A stretch of DNA of 64,000 nt, taken from contig NZ_CP113068.1 in assembly GCF_026625885.1 (NCBI RefSeq), forward strand, positions 930,001 through 994,000, given 5' to 3'. The position numbers and the translations under genes were made by a program. Shown here in pieces: positions 34,567-42,725 of this stretch; the stretch's first letter is position 1; each line of letters begins with the position of its first letter. Source of the stretch: Roseateles sp. SL47. GTDB taxonomy: Bacteria; Pseudomonadota; Gammaproteobacteria; Burkholderiales; Burkholderiaceae_C. The notes under the pieces were generated by a model. That model did not search any database, was not told the origin of the DNA, and worked only from the letters and a program-made list of their open reading frames with translations.

Positions 34567-34947
34567 ATGAACCCCACCGATTTCTCCCTGCCTTCTGGCG
34601 CAACGGGCGCCACGGGCGCCACGGGCGCACCTGGCGCACGTGGCGTGGCGTCGCAGCAGCCCCTGAGCTTCATTGCTGTGCTCAAGGCCCGTCCGGAGGC
34701 CCGTGAGGCCCTGTGCGACGCCCTGCGTGCGCTTGTTTTGCCCACTCGGCAGGAACCCGGTTGCCTGGACTATCAACTGTTTGAGCTGACCGATGAACCG
34801 GGCACCTTCTACATGCGGGAATCCTTCATGGACGAACTCGCCCTGGAGGCCCACCGGGAAACCGCGCATTTCCAGGCCTTTGCCGCGCGGCTGGAGCCCT
34901 GGCTGGCCGAGCCTTTGCGGGTGATCCGGCTTCAGCACATCGCCTGA
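34567..34947 (+). CDS. ABM-domain monooxygenase-like protein with Gly-Ala-Thr repeats
   Basis: This is a 126-residue protein. Residues 35-115 match the antibiotic-biosynthesis-monooxygenase (ABM, PF03992) dimeric ferredoxin-like fold: F-I-A-V-L-K-A-R-P, Q-E-P-G-C-L-D-Y-Q-L-F and H-R-E-T-A-H-F-Q-A-F. Members such as quinol monooxygenases act on small aromatic substrates, but many are uncharacterised. The N-terminus carries a short collagen-like run of Gly-Ala-X triplets (residues 11-25) coded by five 9-base tandem repeats, not usual for the family. The gene stands alone and is divergent from the M20 peptidase. Confidence 0.8.
   Translation: MNPTDFSLPSGATGATGATGAPGARGVASQQPLSFIAVLKARPEAREALCDALRALVLPTRQEPGCLDYQLFELTDEPGTFYMRESFMDELALEAHRETAHFQAFAARLEPWLAEPLRVIRLQHIA
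34597..34641 (+). repeat. Five 9-base tandem repeats coding Gly-Ala-X
   Basis: Units at 34597, 34606, 34615, 34624 and 34633 read GGC-GCN-ACG/CCT/CGT and code GAT, GAT, GAT, GAP and GAR. Units two and three are identical. Confidence 0.85.
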
Positions 34948-35105
34948 AGCGGACGCGCCCGTGTGCGCCAAGGCCCCCCCAACGTCAGGGTCAACACACC
35001 TTAGGGGTGGCAGCCCGGCGCTGCATGCGTCAAGCTGGACGCCAGTGGTGGGCTGCGCGAGCTTCCAGACGGAAACCTGTCGCCGCCCGATGTGCCCTTC
35101 AGCTT

Positions 35106-35228
35106 ATGGGTTCCACCATGCGACTCACGCTTGCCACCCCTTTCAAGCCGACCGCCGCCACCGCGCTGGTCACCACGCTGGCGGTTGCCGCGTTTGTGGT
35201 GCTGGCGGTCTGGGCGTCGCCGACCTGA
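35106..35228 (+). CDS. Possible 40-residue single-helix membrane peptide
   Basis: A short frame codes a 40-residue peptide (36 from the second ATG at 35118): a basic N-terminus, one hydrophobic helix rich in Ala/Val/Leu, and a short tail. The composition is membrane-protein-like, but the ribosome-binding site is weak and no family is recognised. The surrounding 34948-35251 gap holds nothing else that I can identify. Confidence 0.3.
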   Translation: MGSTMRLTLATPFKPTAATALVTTLAVAAFVVLAVWASPT

Positions 35229-35251
35229 GGACACGCGCCTCTGGCGGGGCT

Positions 35252-35740
35252 TTATTGCGCCAATGCAGCCTCGATGTCACCCCGCAGGCTGGCGGGCGAG
35301 TCATTGGGTGCAAAACGCTTGATCACCTGGCCATCCCGGCCCACCAGGAACTTGGTGAAGTTCCATTTGATGACTTGTGTGCCCAGGATGCCGGGCTTTT
35401 CGCCCTTCAACCATTGCCACAGCGGATGAGCTTCACCGCCGTTGACCTTGATCTTGCCCATCATCGGGAAGCTCACCCCATAGTTGAGCTGGCAGAACGA
35501 GGCGATGTCCTCATTGCTGCCGGGGTCCTGGCCACCGAATTCATTGCTGGGGAAACCGACGATCACCAGGCCGCGCGCCTGGAATTCCCGCCACAGCTCT
35601 TCCAGACCCTTGAACTGGGGTGTGAAGCCGCATTCGCTGGCGGTATTGACCACCAGCATGACCCGGCCGCGATATTGAGACAGTGATACCGGCTCACCGG
35701 TGATGCTGACCGCGTCGAAATCAAAAGCTGTCTGGCTCAT
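35252..35740 (-). CDS. Glutathione peroxidase (Gpx/BtuE type)
   Basis: This 162-residue thioredoxin-fold peroxidase reduces hydrogen peroxide and organic hydroperoxides using glutathione or thioredoxin. The catalytic N-T-A-S-E-C-G-F-T segment has Cys (not selenocysteine) at residue 37; F-P-S-N-E-F-G-G-Q carries the conserved Gln and W-N-F-T-K-F the Trp/Asn pair. It is single-domain with no signal peptide, so cytoplasmic. An AGAGGA site precedes ATG 35740. It is a stand-alone gene. Confidence 0.93.
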   Translation of the reverse strand: MSQTAFDFDAVSITGEPVSLSQYRGRVMLVVNTASECGFTPQFKGLEELWREFQARGLVIVGFPSNEFGGQDPGSNEDIASFCQLNYGVSFPMMGKIKVNGGEAHPLWQWLKGEKPGILGTQVIKWNFTKFLVGRDGQVIKRFAPNDSPASLRGDIEAALAQ

Positions 35741-35815
35741 AAGAATCCTCTCCCAACTGGATGAACGGATCGTAGCGCGGGGCCGGTCTCCGTGTGGTCA
35801 CAGGATTGTCAAGCG

Positions 35816-36726
35816 TCAGCCGGCACGTCGCTCCCAGGCCGCCAGCATCGCTGCCAACAGGATGGCCAACCCACCCAACGCAGTCGGCAGATTCAGCGAT
35901 CCACCGCCCAGCCACAGGGCGGACAGCGCCGCCACCGGCACTTCGGTGAGCATCACTACAGCGGTGACATTGGCCGGCAGCCGGCTGGCGCCCAACTGCA
36001 GTGACATGTTGGACGCAAAAAACAGCAAAGCCATGCCGGCCAGGGGCAGGCACCACAGCCAGGACGGCAGCCCCGGCCAGGCCACCCACCCGCGGCCGGC
36101 CATCACAAAGGCGGCCACGCCGGCCACGATGACCCCGCCGCTGAACATCGCCAGCGCGCGGGCCCCCGGGCTGCTGGCCGCCTGGCGGCGCAGCATCACG
36201 TTGTTCAAGGCAAAGGCCAGCCCACCCAGCAGGCCCAGCCCGTCGGCCAGGCTGCGGGGCACCGGCAGGCCGCCCCCTCTGGCGCCAGCACCACCAGCGC
36301 GCCGCCCAGTGCCAGCGCGATTCGCGCCCCGGCCATCCAGGTCAGCGGCTCCTTGAGTACCACCCGCGCCAGCAGCACCGCCCAGAGCGGCATCAGATAA
36401 AAGAGCAGGACCACCCGCACCACATCGCCAGTGGCCACGCCCCAGTTGAAGGCGGTGTTGGTGGTGCCAGCGGCCAGCAGCACCAGCCACAGGGCGGGGG
36501 AACGCAGCAGCTCGGCCGCAGCGCCACGCTGGGTGACCAGCACCACCCCCCAGGAGAGGGCATACATGATGACGGTGGTCCACAGCGGGTGCATGCCAGC
36601 CGCCTCGAACTGGCGGAACGGCCACCAGGACAGGCCCCACACGGTGGCGTTGAACATCAATGCCAGGATGGGGAGAGACAGCGGCGCGCGGCTGGAGGAT
36701 GATGGGGCAGAAACGGTGACGGACAA
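35816..36726 (-). pseudogene. EamA-type (DMT) transporter with single-base frameshift
   Basis: Two minus-strand frames together make one ten-helix EamA/DMT exporter of about 303 residues. The N-terminal half (from TTG 36726, or a nearby start) reads well to V-L-A-P-E-G, and the rest (L-P-V-P-R-S-L-A-D-G-L-G) continues in another frame to 35816. The break falls in a C5 run at 36273-36277; one extra base there restores A-P-E-G-G-G-L-P-V-P. So either a G/C was lost in the homopolymer or the assembly is wrong. The substrate is unknown; the family exports amino acids and other metabolites. Confidence 0.82.
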
Positions 36727-37033
36727 GGAAGGACCTGCGGAAGGGAGGGAGCGGGCGCACGCCCCTGCAGGGGCACTCCGGAGACAAGCGAGCGCCTCCG
36801 GGCGCTGAACGGCACACGGACGTCGCTGTTTGTCGGGATATGGCGCGAAAGGGGTTGGAACCTGCGCGAAGCCAGCCAACAATGCCCAGGGTTTATAGCA
36901 TGGCGCAAGCCCTGACCCTGGCCTACAACCGGGGCGCCTCGCGTCTGTCATCCGGGGGGCTTACCCTCTGGGGACAGGCGTGGGTGGACCGCCGAGACGA
37001 GAATCACCACTCGAGACATAGGGAGACTGCCTC
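36727..37033 (-). other. Divergent intergenic leader with two perfect hairpins
   Basis: No gene is recognised. On the minus strand an extended -10 (TGCTATAAA, 36892-36900) would start a leader of about 160 bases for the EamA gene. That leader contains a 14-base perfect palindrome at 36761-36774 (GCCCCTGCAGGGGC) and an AGCGCC/GGCGCT hairpin at 36791-36806. On the plus strand only the GGGAG site for the 37034 gene is clear. Confidence 0.4.
36892..36900 (-). promoter_or_regulatory. Extended -10 promoter element
   Basis: The minus strand reads TGCTATAAA, an extended -10 box, inside the 14-base sequence CATGCTATAAACCC that recurs exactly upstream of lplT (42611-42624). No good -35 is seen, as is common with extended -10 promoters. 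Confidence 0.4.
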
Positions 37034-37975
37034 TTGGACCATCTGGCCTGTTTTGCCCCGGAAGACCTGACCGCCGCGCAGGCGCCCGATCTGCAAGGCT
37101 TCCACTGGCGTCTGTTGGCGCAGGGAGATTCCTGGTTCTCCACCGCCCAGGCCAAGCTGAGCGCGCATGCCAATCTGCTGCAGGAACTGGTGCTGTCCAA
37201 ACCAACCGCTGCGGTGAATTGCGCCGGCCAGCGGGAAAGCCTGGGCAAACTGGTGGAGCTGGCGGCGGTGCCAGAATTTGTGAACCTGTTGACCGGCCCG
37301 CAGGCGCCGGTGTGGGACGGCATTCTCCTGTCGGTGGGGGGCAATGACCTCATCCAGGCCGCCCAAACCCCCAGCCAGATGAATGGCGAGGAAGTGCCGC
37401 TGGAGCTGCGGCTGCTGCGCCGCCAGACCGAATGGGGCCCGCCGTCCGCCGGGGTTGGGCGGTATTTCTCGGAGCCGGGGTGGGCCACCTATGCCGCCTA
37501 CCTGAAGGCCAACCTGCAGCATCTGCTGTCACTGCGCGACCAGGGCCCGTCCTTCGGAAAGCCGGTGTTCATCCACTGCTATGCGGTGCCGGTGCCCCGG
37601 CCAGCGGGCGCAGAAGACGCCGGCCACGGCCCCTGGCTCTACCCCGCGCTCAAGGCCTATGCCATTCCGGCTGCGGATTGGGCGGCGGTGAGCCGCCTGA
37701 TGCTGATGCATCTGGCCCAATTCCTGAAGCAGCTGATGGCGGACAAGGCGGCCTTCCCCGGGCTGTTTGTCTTCGATTCCACCGCCGTGCCACTGGCCCC
37801 GGCGGCCGCAGGTGCCAGTGGCATCAGCGGGGATTGGCACAACGAGATCCACCTCAACCACAGCGGCTGCTTCAAGATCGGCCGCGCGTGGTCGGAGCAT
37901 ATTGAGCGGGTGCTGACAACGGGTGGGTTGGTGCAAGACAACCCGGGAGGCAGGGGCCGCCAGAGCCGGCGCTGA
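37034..37975 (+). CDS. SGNH/GDSL-like hydrolase
   Basis: This 313-residue protein has the four SGNH blocks: A-Q-G31-D32-S33-W near the N-terminus (nucleophile Ser), a central Gly/Asn region, S-V-G102-G103-N104-D105, and a C-terminal D-W-H-N-E-I-H-L-N-H with the Asp-x-x-His pair. It has no signal peptide. SGNH enzymes are esterases, lipases or acetylhydrolases; the substrate is not clear. The TTG start at 37034 has a well-placed GGGAG. Its stop lies five bases before the end of the convergent unknown gene at 37981, so it borders the three-gene cassette. Confidence 0.75.
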   Translation: MDHLACFAPEDLTAAQAPDLQGFHWRLLAQGDSWFSTAQAKLSAHANLLQELVLSKPTAAVNCAGQRESLGKLVELAAVPEFVNLLTGPQAPVWDGILLSVGGNDLIQAAQTPSQMNGEEVPLELRLLRRQTEWGPPSAGVGRYFSEPGWATYAAYLKANLQHLLSLRDQGPSFGKPVFIHCYAVPVPRPAGAEDAGHGPWLYPALKAYAIPAADWAAVSRLMLMHLAQFLKQLMADKAAFPGLFVFDSTAVPLAPAAAGASGISGDWHNEIHLNHSGCFKIGRAWSEHIERVLTTGGLVQDNPGGRGRQSRR

Positions 37976-37980
37976 TGAAC

Positions 37981-38952
37981 CTAAGCCTTGGTCAGCTTCG
38001 GCCCCAGATACAGCACCTTTAGCTGCCTCGAGGGGGCGGGGACGGGCCATTCGAAATGCAGCCGAAAGAAACGGTGGCTGATTTTTCCGTGCCAATGTGC
38101 CAGTAACTCGCACGCGGGATTCTCGGGGTCTGGGAACGTCAGTGCTCTGCGGTGTTGCACCCGGTTGGTCTCCGATTCCCCACTGAAGCGAGCGCGGTCG
38201 CCTGTGAAGAACTGCTGGATGATCTCTTGGCAATCCGGGCTTTCGGAGCCATCCGGGTGTCTCTTCTCCATATAGGTGTTGAGACACTCGAGCAGCATGA
38301 GGGTGCTGTCTGAGATGATCGAATCAAACGCTTCACGTGCCAGCCGATCATCGGTATAGAGACTGTCAGGCAAACAAAGGTGGGGAAAGCGCTGCCGGGC
38401 CCCCTCGACCAACTGGCGCCAATTGATGGGCTGAGGTTGCGCATTCTGGACAGCCAGACGAAAGCTAGGGATCGTCCAGTGGTTAACGAGGTCATAGCTG
38501 CCACGCCGGTCGTCCGGAATGCCGTGAAGGACCGTCAGGGGAGAAGCAGCAAATGAAGGCGTGCTCCCCACAAAGCTGAAAGTCGAAGCCTTTTGGGCTG
38601 ACTTCACCCGTCGGGCACCCTCGCCCAGGCCTCCCTCGGTCACATCGTGTCCCAGACACTCGAAATAATCGTCCGGTTCGGGTGTGCGGTCTTCTTCCAC
38701 AAAAGGGCCAGCACTGTTCAGCCAGCTCAGCACCAGGCGCTTTTGAGCCGCAAGATCCGGTTGCTGAAACAACTGGGCCACTGACAACCCGGTCCGCACT
38801 TCACGGCTTGACAGCGAGCTGGTGACGTAAAAGCGTTGCCGAAGGTGCTCATACTGACGCCGGAGCGCCAGCAACTCCTTCAGGATTTCAACAAATTCGG
38901 CAGTGCTGCCGAACTGCCCCTGGAGCGAGGCATCGTTGACGTACCACCGCAT
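37981..38952 (-). CDS. Unknown protein, third gene of DUF262/ATPase cassette
   Basis: This 323-residue protein matches no family that I recognise. It starts three bases after the ATPase stop, so it belongs to the same operon. It is probably cytoplasmic, with no hydrophobic helix. It has an N-terminal W-Y-V-N-D-A-S-L-Q-G-Q-F segment with a Glu/Leu/Arg-rich helical stretch after it. The C-terminal region has several charged and aromatic residues, including H-W-H-G-K-I-S-H-R and a final Y-L-G-P-K-L-T-K. The His and Asp residues could form a nuclease-like site, but no catalytic motif is definite. GC content is lower than in neighbouring genes. Confidence 0.7.
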   Translation of the reverse strand: MRWYVNDASLQGQFGSTAEFVEILKELLALRRQYEHLRQRFYVTSSLSSREVRTGLSVAQLFQQPDLAAQKRLVLSWLNSAGPFVEEDRTPEPDDYFECLGHDVTEGGLGEGARRVKSAQKASTFSFVGSTPSFAASPLTVLHGIPDDRRGSYDLVNHWTIPSFRLAVQNAQPQPINWRQLVEGARQRFPHLCLPDSLYTDDRLAREAFDSIISDSTLMLLECLNTYMEKRHPDGSESPDCQEIIQQFFTGDRARFSGESETNRVQHRRALTFPDPENPACELLAHWHGKISHRFFRLHFEWPVPAPSRQLKVLYLGPKLTKA

Positions 38953-38955
38953 GGC

Positions 38956-40089
38956 TCACTCCCAACCTGCCAGGGTGGCGAGATCACGCTCGGCTTGGTC
39001 AAAAAAGCCGGTCGGCCAGTCGCTCAGGTTGCCTTTTCGGTCGATCACCGGCGAGATCACGCCATGGCCTTGGGCGGTCGCTCCTGTGAAGAAGTGGGTC
39101 GTCAGTCTGTCAGGGGGCGCCAGCACACCTTCCTTCACGGCCAGCCGAATGCCGTTCAGCAGATGGTCGCTATGTGTCTCCACCACAATCTGGACGCCCG
39201 CCGCCGCAAAGGCAGCCAGCATGTGCCCCATGGCGGACTGGGCTTTGGGATGAAGATGCGCTTCAGGGCTGTCGACGACCACCAACTGGCCAGGCGCTGC
39301 GGTCAAGAGCGCCACCAGTACGGGAAAGGCGTAGGAAAGTCCATAACCTACATTGCTCGGACGACGCCATTCGCCGGTGTCACTCGTGCGGAATTGAAGA
39401 TGGACCCCGGCAAAGTCGGGATCAAGCCGCGCATGAATCTGTGCGCCGGGAAACAGCGTGGCAAACCATGCATTCGCATGCTGACGCAGCGAGGTCGCAG
39501 TGGCCTCGCCGGGACAACGGCGTGCGGCCACCAATTCGTCATCAGCACGGCGGGCATACCAAAAGGCGGCAAACCGTCCATCGACGCCTACATCTGCCCA
39601 CCCTTGATGGTCGGCGTCAGGAATGGGGTACGCGTCCGCCAACATGCCTCGAACGGCACCCACAAAGCTGACACCGGACAGTGTGTGGAACAGCTGTTCT
39701 TCCACGGATGAAGGTGCTGGCGCGCTCGAGCCGTCCGGCGTCTCCAACAGCAGTTCGCGCAGCTGCACCTGCCGGTCTCCCGCCCGGCACTGCATTGTCC
39801 AGGTCAAGGTCCCGGCCTCCGTCGTCAGGCCAACGCGGAAATCTGCGCGCTGGGTGCCCGTCGGAAGAACGTCGCCCACACTTCCAAGCCGAACCAGCGC
39901 GCCGTTCAGGCTGTAGGGCTCATGCCGAAGGTTCAGCTTTGCGGCCTGTGCCAGCAGCAATAGCGGCTGCAGCGCACTGGATTTACCGGCTGCATTGAAG
40001 CCAGTCAGCAAAGTGAGTGCCCCCAGCGAGAGCCTGAGAGACGTGAAACATTTGAAGTTTTCGATCCGTAGGTCCGAAATCATGGTCAC
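38956..40089 (-). CDS. AAA_21/DUF3696-type ATPase of putative defence cassette
   Basis: This 377-residue SMC/ABC-like ATPase has Walker A G30-F-N-A-A-G-K-S-S38, an S-N-V-G-Y-G-L-S-Y signature near 245-253, Walker B L-V-V-V-D-S-P-E-A-H-L-H-P at 269-281 and the switch E-T-H-S-D-H at 304-309. The tail (I-D-R-K-G-N-L-S-D-W-P-T-G-F-F-D-Q) is the DUF3696 end. Such ATPases act as sensors or motors in many anti-phage systems. It starts at a GTGA overlap with the DUF262 gene (an ATG six bases on is also possible). No membrane helices are seen. Confidence 0.88.
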   Translation of the reverse strand: MTMISDLRIENFKCFTSLRLSLGALTLLTGFNAAGKSSALQPLLLLAQAAKLNLRHEPYSLNGALVRLGSVGDVLPTGTQRADFRVGLTTEAGTLTWTMQCRAGDRQVQLRELLLETPDGSSAPAPSSVEEQLFHTLSGVSFVGAVRGMLADAYPIPDADHQGWADVGVDGRFAAFWYARRADDELVAARRCPGEATATSLRQHANAWFATLFPGAQIHARLDPDFAGVHLQFRTSDTGEWRRPSNVGYGLSYAFPVLVALLTAAPGQLVVVDSPEAHLHPKAQSAMGHMLAAFAAAGVQIVVETHSDHLLNGIRLAVKEGVLAPPDRLTTHFFTGATAQGHGVISPVIDRKGNLSDWPTGFFDQAERDLATLAGWE

Positions 40090-41222
40090 GGGGCCCTGCT
40101 CAGTGCGTCCTTCAACACCGCCCTCATGCGTTCAAAACGCAGGCGAACCGCTGCAGTGCTGTTGGTGGAGTAGGTGATCGCCTTCTCAAAGGCGGGATCT
40201 CGCACCAGATCGATGACTGCAGATCGCACCATTTCTAACCGATGGGGCGCTGCTTGCAGTACCAAACGGTCAGACGTCAGCACGGACGCCACTTCAAACA
40301 ATGAAATGTTGATCACGCTTCGCGGGCTCGCCCGATCCGACGCCAGTGACTTGCGGAACGCATGCTCACCAAACAGCTGGAGATGCAGGCGCATGGTGTC
40401 GCGAAAGGTTTGCAGCAGGTCGTCCGCTTCAGCGGGCTCCATCTGATTGAGTTGCGTCAGCGCCTCCCCCAGCCACCGATCCATGTCACTGGACGTGTAG
40501 GCGGCCTCCCCCAGCAGCTTGAAGGCACAGAAACGATTGATGGCCTCACGGTCTCGCATCGTTTTGTCGTTCAGCCCATGTCCCGTCGCGTGCTGGAACT
40601 CCGTGCTTTGCGCTGCACACTTCAGCCACCGGGTCGCAGGACCGCTGTAAAGGGCATTTCTCATCTGCTGCCGCGTGAGCGGCTCGCCGCTGTTCACCCG
40701 CTCGAAGATGTCCAGTCGGGCACGCTCGGGCGCCTTGGCATCCAGGATGTACAGCGTCAGTTGCGTGTCCTGGATTCGCTCCTGCAATGGGATCGGCAGT
40801 TCACTGAAGGTTCTGTTCTCCAGAATCTGGCCGCTCTTGGATGCCTGTGTGGATGCCAGTCCGACCAGCCGCAGTTGATCGTTCAGAAAATGTTCAAAGG
40901 TGGTCAGGCGCTGAAGCCCATCGACCACGATGATCCGTCCGTCCCGCGCCTCCGCCACATAGAACACCGGTAGCGGAATGCGCATGACGCAGCTTTCAAT
41001 CAGCTTCGACTGCTTCTCCGGAGGCCAGACGAACTCGCGCTGAAATTCGGGATCCAGGACAAACCGTCCAAGTTTGATCCGCCTGACCACCTCCGACACG
41101 GTACGCGTCTCGGTTCTGACAAAAACGGCATCCAGCGGATACTCGCCCCATCCGTCACTGACAGCGGCGTCCTGACCTTCCCACTCACCATCGTCCGTCG
41201 AGGGCACACGTTCGCTTTGCAT
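40086..41222 (-). CDS. DUF262 (GmrSD-N-like) protein of putative defence cassette
   Basis: This 378-residue protein has an N-terminal DUF262 ParB/Srx-like domain with D57-P-E-F-Q-R-E-F-V-W and the V-D101-G-L-Q-R105-L-T-T motif (a variant of the family's DGQQR box), then a helical C-terminal region. It lacks the DUF1524 HNH nuclease half found in GmrSD enzymes. DUF262 domains bind or hydrolyse nucleotides and occur in type IV restriction and other phage-defence proteins. It is the first gene of the cassette, 27 bases after the lplT stop on the same strand. GC content drops to about half in places. Confidence 0.88.
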   Translation of the reverse strand: MQSERVPSTDDGEWEGQDAAVSDGWGEYPLDAVFVRTETRTVSEVVRRIKLGRFVLDPEFQREFVWPPEKQSKLIESCVMRIPLPVFYVAEARDGRIIVVDGLQRLTTFEHFLNDQLRLVGLASTQASKSGQILENRTFSELPIPLQERIQDTQLTLYILDAKAPERARLDIFERVNSGEPLTRQQMRNALYSGPATRWLKCAAQSTEFQHATGHGLNDKTMRDREAINRFCAFKLLGEAAYTSSDMDRWLGEALTQLNQMEPAEADDLLQTFRDTMRLHLQLFGEHAFRKSLASDRASPRSVINISLFEVASVLTSDRLVLQAAPHRLEMVRSAVIDLVRDPAFEKAITYSTNSTAAVRLRFERMRAVLKDALSRAP

Positions 41223-41249
41223 CGCGAAAGTGTAGAAGATCAGCTGGTT

Positions 41250-42527
41250 TCAGTGCTTGTCGCAGCGCGCAATCGCCAGCAGCCGGTCCATCTCTTCCGG
41301 ATAACGGCGCAGGTTGTTGCTGTGCCAGCGGCCCACCAGCCACATGATGAAGGCCACGGTCAGGCCAAAGACGGTGATCGAGCCGAAGGCCGACACACCG
41401 AAGCGGGTGAGGATGGTGTACAGCGCGCCCAGGCCCAGGATGCAGGCCTGCTCGTTGAAGTTCTGGACCGCGATGGAGCGCCCCGCACCCATCAGGTTGT
41501 GGCCGCGATGCTGCAGCAGCGCATTCATCGGCACCACCAGATAACCGCCGACACCGCCCAGCAGGATCAGGAACGGCACGGCCAGCCACAGGCGGTCGAT
41601 GAAGTTCAGCACCAGCATCAGCAGGCCCATGGCAATCCCCAGCGGAATCACGCGGGTGGCCTTGTCCAGGCGGATCGTCGCGGACGCCACCACGGCGCCC
41701 ACGGCCGTGCCGATGGCCACCACGCCGGCCAGGGCTGACGCCTGTGTCGTACCGTAGCCCAGCGCCGCAGCCGCCCAGGCAAACACGATGTAGCGCATAT
41801 TGCCGGACACACCCCAGAAGAGCGTGGTCATGCCCAGCGAAATCTGACCCAGCTTGTCCTGCCACAGGCGGGAGTTGCAGGCGGCGAACTCGCGCACCAG
41901 GCCGGTGGTGCCATGCGCCAGCGGCTGCAGCGGCGCCTCGGTACGCGGAATGCGAAGGTTGAACAGTGCGGCAATGCCGTACAGCACCACCATGAAGGCG
42001 ATGGCCGCTTCTGGTGCCGTGTCGATGCCGGTATCGATGAAGGGCATGTCGAAGCTCAGCAGCACCGACGACGCCCGAGCACCCAGCAGTTGCCCGCCGA
42101 ACACCGCCCCCAGAATGATGGAAGCGATGGTCAAGCCTTCGATCCAGCCATTGGCTTTCACCAGTTGGGAGGGAGGCAGGAGTTCGGTGAGGATGCCGTA
42201 TTTGGCCGGCGAATAGGCCGCCGCCCCCAGACCCACGATGGCGTACGCCACCAGCGGATGCACCCCCACCAGCATGCTCAGACATCCCACCACCTTGATG
42301 GTGTTGGAAATGAACATGACCTTGCCTTTGGGAACCGCATCGGCAAAAGCACCCACAAAAGGCGCCAGTACGACGTAGAAGAGCGCAAACATGGGAACCA
42401 GGGCCGCACGCTGCCATTCGGCAGACCCGTTGGTGCGCAACATCTCGACCGCAGCCACAAACAGCGCGTTATCAGCCAGCGAGCTGAAAAACTGCGCTGA
42501 CATGATGGTGTAAAAACCTTTTTTCAT
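41250..42527 (-). CDS. lplT: Lysophospholipid transporter LplT
   Basis: This MFS-type flippase of 425 residues with about twelve membrane helices moves lysophospholipids across the inner membrane for re-acylation. The N-terminal F-S-S-L-A-D-N-A-L, G-A-F-A-D-A-V-P-K-G-K and Y-S-P-A-K-Y-G-I-L-T-E segments are characteristic. An extended -10 box (TGCTATAAA) lies about 90 bases upstream. It is divergent from alr. The acyltransferase partner (Aas) is not in this window. Confidence 0.92.
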   Translation of the reverse strand: MKKGFYTIMSAQFFSSLADNALFVAAVEMLRTNGSAEWQRAALVPMFALFYVVLAPFVGAFADAVPKGKVMFISNTIKVVGCLSMLVGVHPLVAYAIVGLGAAAYSPAKYGILTELLPPSQLVKANGWIEGLTIASIILGAVFGGQLLGARASSVLLSFDMPFIDTGIDTAPEAAIAFMVVLYGIAALFNLRIPRTEAPLQPLAHGTTGLVREFAACNSRLWQDKLGQISLGMTTLFWGVSGNMRYIVFAWAAAALGYGTTQASALAGVVAIGTAVGAVVASATIRLDKATRVIPLGIAMGLLMLVLNFIDRLWLAVPFLILLGGVGGYLVVPMNALLQHRGHNLMGAGRSIAVQNFNEQACILGLGALYTILTRFGVSAFGSITVFGLTVAFIMWLVGRWHSNNLRRYPEEMDRLLAIARCDKH

Positions 42528-42613
42528 GGACCCGGGCTACCTGGAACTGCGGCTGGCGTCGACTTTGCGGCGGATAACGCTGGTCCACGGAGGTCAATCA
42601 GCGCTGCGGCGGG

Positions 42614-42622
42614 TTTATAGCA
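42614..42622 (-). promoter_or_regulatory. Extended -10 promoter of lplT
   Basis: The minus strand reads TGCTATAAA, within CATGCTATAAACCC, identical over 14 bases to the element upstream of the EamA gene at 36726. Transcription would begin about 80 bases before the lplT start. Confidence 0.45.
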
Positions 42623-42725
42623 TGCGCTTGTTTTCGTAACCGTCGTTCAAGCCACCCCGTCTGTGTGTTAGTTGTCGCCCACCAATCCGGGGGCCCCCGC
42701 CGTCGGAGCGGACCGGGAAGGCACA

